Origin: Anoxypelagibacter denitrificans
GTDB taxonomy: Bacteria; Pseudomonadota; Alphaproteobacteria; Pelagibacterales; Pelagibacteraceae
Length of the DNA: 8,162 bases
Direction: 5' to 3'
Assembly (NCBI GenBank): GCA_017640265.1
Contig: JAGFVZ010000039.1
Location: 1 to 8,162 of the forward strand
The first letter of the stretch is position 1. Every line of letters starts with the position of its first letter. Position numbers and translations under genes: made by a program. Of this stretch, positions 6,290 through 8,162 are shown one piece after another. The notes under the pieces are model-generated. The model was not told the origin of the DNA. It worked only from the letters and a program-made list of their open reading frames with translations, and searched no databases.

Positions 6290-7433
6290 AACTACCATCT
6301 TCTAATTTATAAATTTTAAGTTTTTGAATCACTTTATTATCAGATATTTTAAAATTTCCAATTTTACCTTTAATTTCTCTCTTAAAATTAAAGTCCTTGG
6401 CTGAGTTAGTTTTTATATTATTTTTCCAAAAATAATATATTAATCCAATTGAATCGTAAGCCAAGATAGTAATTGCATTTGGTTTATATTTGTAAGTCTC
6501 AAGAAATCTTTGATTGAAGTTTTTTAAATTTTTTAAATTAATAGAAGGAAAATAAAAATTTTTAATTGATGTTTCTGATAAAATGCTATCATCAAACCAT
6601 TGATTTGCTGTTATTATTAAAATTTCTTGTTCTGAAACGTCTGTATAGGCTAGTGAAGCAAGTATACTTTTTAATCCGTCATCAAAATCTATAATAACCA
6701 CAGAATCAAAATTTATTTTTCCAAGCGTATATTTTTGTTTTAATTCATTTAACTCCCCGATGTCTCTTATATCTTCTGATTTTTCTAATTTTTTTATTCT
6801 ATTATTTAAATTTATTTTTCTCTTTTTGTAATTTGTTAATTTTTCTATCTGTCCAGTTAAAACTTTTGGATCTTCACTATATTTAAAAAGTTTTGAATTA
6901 CTAAAATTTATCAATTTGATATTTTTTTCTACATATTTTGCAAATTCATTATCAGGATATAAAATCACTGTTTTCTTTTTCTTTTTTTTGTTAATAAATT
7001 TTTTTATTGCTAATAACTGAGATTCTAAATTTATACCCACCATTACAATATTATCTTTAATATTTGAGTCCATATTAGACAAAGATAAAAATATTAGATC
7101 ATCAAAATTTTTCAATTCCTCTTGAAATTGGGAATCAGCAGGTCCAATAATAATTTTAATTCCTTCTTCTTGAAATTCTTTACACGCTTGAATTATTTTT
7201 TTTTTATCCGAACCAGAATCTTTTGGATAAATTTTAACTGCATTGTTATCAATATCATGTAGCGCTAAATTAATAGAGTATAGTATTGTTTCTCCTAAAG
7301 TTTTAAATTCCCCAGACAAAGGAGCTAAAACACCCACTTTTAGGATATTTGTACTACTGTTTTGATCCGCAAAAACATAAGTATTAAAAGTAATTAATAA
7401 ATAAGATAAAATTATCTTAAAAGTATTTTTCAT
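6270..7433 (-). CDS. Periplasmic binding-protein-fold protein, LpoA/PBP-activator-like
   Basis: The 387-residue protein starts with a Sec signal peptide (1-22, cleavage predicted after Val-Phe-Ala). It continues as a type I periplasmic-binding-protein fold: LKVGVLAPLSGEFKTLGE (31-48) resembles Leu/Ile/Val-binding proteins, IKIIIGPADSQ (92-102) is the next core strand and turn, and NAITILAYDSIGLIYYFW (319-336) and GKIGNFKISDN (356-366) match the C-terminal lobe. A charged, probably coiled segment (about 195-235) interrupts the second half. Immediate linkage to rsmI is the setting of lpoA (yraM) in many proteobacteria, so a role in activating a penicillin-binding protein in peptidoglycan synthesis is the best inference. 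A solute-binding protein of an amino-acid ABC transporter is the main alternative, but no transporter genes are adjacent. Unlike E. coli LpoA it has no lipobox cysteine. It overlaps the rdgB 3' end by 20 bases and diverges from rsmI with 5 bases between starts. Confidence 0.85.
   Translation of the reverse strand: MKNTFKIILSYLLITFNTYVFADQNSSTNILKVGVLAPLSGEFKTLGETILYSINLALHDIDNNAVKIYPKDSGSDKKKIIQACKEFQEEGIKIIIGPADSQFQEELKNFDDLIFLSLSNMDSNIKDNIVMVGINLESQLLAIKKFINKKKKKKTVILYPDNEFAKYVEKNIKLINFSNSKLFKYSEDPKVLTGQIEKLTNYKKRKINLNNRIKKLEKSEDIRDIGELNELKQKYTLGKINFDSVVIIDFDDGLKSILASLAYTDVSEQEILIITANQWFDDSILSETSIKNFYFPSINLKNLKNFNQRFLETYKYKPNAITILAYDSIGLIYYFWKNNIKTNSAKDFNFKREIKGKIGNFKISDNKVIQKLKIYKLEDGSFIENKF
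7402..7419. repeat. 18-base AT-rich inverted repeat near the divergent starts
   Basis: TAAGATAA (7402-7409), two A bases, TTATCTTA (7412-7419): perfect 8-base arms. It lies in the signal-peptide codons of the LpoA-like gene, 19 bases before the rsmI start and 11 bases inside the LpoA-like start. It could be an operator for the pair or a chance palindrome in AT-rich sequence; no U-run and no GC pairs suggest a terminator. Confidence 0.35.
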
Positions 7434-7438
7434 ATTTT

Positions 7439-8162
7439 ATGAATAATTTTCTACCAGGTTTATACATTGTTTCGACACCAATAGGTAATTTAGAAGATAT
7501 TACATTAAGAGCTTTAAATGTATTAAAAAATTCAGATCAGATTCTTTGTGAAGATACCAGAAGGTCTTTAAAATTGTTAAATTATTATGATATAAAAAAA
7601 AAGTTAATTTCAAATCACAAATTTAATGAAAAAAAGATACTAGGCCCCATTATTAAATTAATTAAAAGCGGGAAAATGATTTCAATTATTTCAGACGCAG
7701 GAACCCCCACTCTATCAGATCCAGGACTAATTCTTATAAGAGAATGCATCAAAGAAAAAATAAAGATATTTCCTATTCCCGGAGTTTCAGCAATAACAAC
7801 AGCAATGAGCGTATCTGGTTATGATGAAAAATATTTTTTTTATGGTTTTTTACCGAAAAAAGAGAAAGAAATAGAAAGTAAGATTAAGGAATTAAAAGAC
7901 TTTAATTTTAATATTGTTTTTTTTATTCCTGCGGTAAGAATTAATTTTTATCTGAATTGTTTTAAAAAAGTCTTTTTTGGCAGAAAAATTTTTATTGGAC
8001 GAGAAATGACAAAAATTCACGAAACTTTTTATAGGGAAAATTTAGATGATTTTAGAGGGTTTAAAGGTAGTTTGAAAGGCGAACTTACAGTTGTGCTGTC
8101 AGGAAAGAAGGCTAAAAATTTAAAAGAAAATGTTTTAAATGAAGAAAAATTAAAATCAGAAA
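7439..8162 (+). CDS. rsmI: 16S rRNA 2'-O-methyltransferase RsmI, 3' end missing
   Basis: RsmI methylates the ribose 2'-O of C1402 in 16S rRNA using S-adenosylmethionine, fine-tuning decoding at the P site. The window holds 241 codons without a stop; family members have about 270-290, so roughly 30-50 residues are missing at the right edge. Tetrapyrrole-methylase-type motifs are clear: GLYIVSTPIGNLEDITLRAL (7-26), CEDTRRS (37-43), the SAM-binding SDAGTPTLSDPG (85-96), PIPGVSA (112-118), YGFLPKK (135-141), GREMTKIHE (187-195) and KGELTVVLSG (213-222). The frame is unbroken. The start at 7439 is dictated by the conserved GLYIV block only seven residues in. There is no Shine-Dalgarno, and only 5 bases separate it from the start of the divergent LpoA-like gene, so its promoter must lie inside that gene. 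Confidence 0.96.
   Translation, partial: MNNFLPGLYIVSTPIGNLEDITLRALNVLKNSDQILCEDTRRSLKLLNYYDIKKKLISNHKFNEKKILGPIIKLIKSGKMISIISDAGTPTLSDPGLILIRECIKEKIKIFPIPGVSAITTAMSVSGYDEKYFFYGFLPKKEKEIESKIKELKDFNFNIVFFIPAVRINFYLNCFKKVFFGRKIFIGREMTKIHETFYRENLDDFRGFKGSLKGELTVVLSGKKAKNLKENVLNEEKLKSE

Noticed and set aside
6276..6290. Hairpin TTTATT-TTC-AATAAA at the convergent gene ends as a terminator
   Set aside because: Six A-T pairs with a 3-base loop are too weak, and no U-run follows on either strand; such repeats are expected by chance at this base composition.
6960..6995. T-rich run as a possible frameshift or terminator in the LpoA-like gene
   Set aside because: It encodes a lysine run (residues 149-154) and the protein continues in frame with family-like sequence on both sides.
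1..8162. Mobile elements, phage genes, defence systems, tRNAs
   Set aside because: All long frames are accounted for by core genes or the one hydrolase; no transposase, integrase, terminal repeats, array or tRNA-like cloverleaf was recognised on either strand.

Overview
The window is about 8.2 kb of very AT-rich, densely packed bacterial chromosome. Low GC, lysine/asparagine/isoleucine-rich proteins, gaps of 5 to 45 bases, several overlapping genes and the order grpE-dnaK-dnaJ-dapB all suggest a streamlined marine alphaproteobacterium of the SAR11/Pelagibacterales type. That assignment is inference from gene content and composition; no rRNA or other marker is present. I see no mobile element, CRISPR array, tRNA or rRNA. 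No stretch over 300 bases lacks a gene.

Left two thirds (1-5639), minus strand, in transcription order: grpE, dnaK, dnaJ, dapB, then a secreted alpha/beta-hydrolase-like gene that runs off the left edge. GrpE, DnaK and DnaJ form the Hsp70 folding machine. dapB (lysine and diaminopimelate synthesis) overlaps the dnaJ stop by 4 bases, so a cell-wall and amino-acid enzyme is probably co-expressed with the chaperones. The hydrolase starts 20 bases after dapB and may be the operon's last gene.

Right third (5640-8162): rdgB on the plus strand diverges from grpE across a 41-base gap. It converges with, and overlaps by 20 bases, a minus-strand periplasmic binding-protein-like gene of the LpoA/penicillin-binding-protein-activator type. 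That gene in turn diverges from rsmI, cut by the right edge, with only 5 bases between the two start codons.

The window is mostly core genome and I found no unmistakably new system. The most interesting signals are regulatory and architectural. Heat-shock (RpoH)-like boxes with an identical 17-nt spacer lie just before grpE and before dnaK, so close to the start codons that leaders would be nearly absent. hrcA and rph, which often sit between the grpE and rdgB blocks in alphaproteobacteria, are missing, and no CIRCE operator is visible. Shine-Dalgarno-like sites are seen only before dnaJ and dapB. The least explained gene is the cysteine-rich secreted hydrolase.
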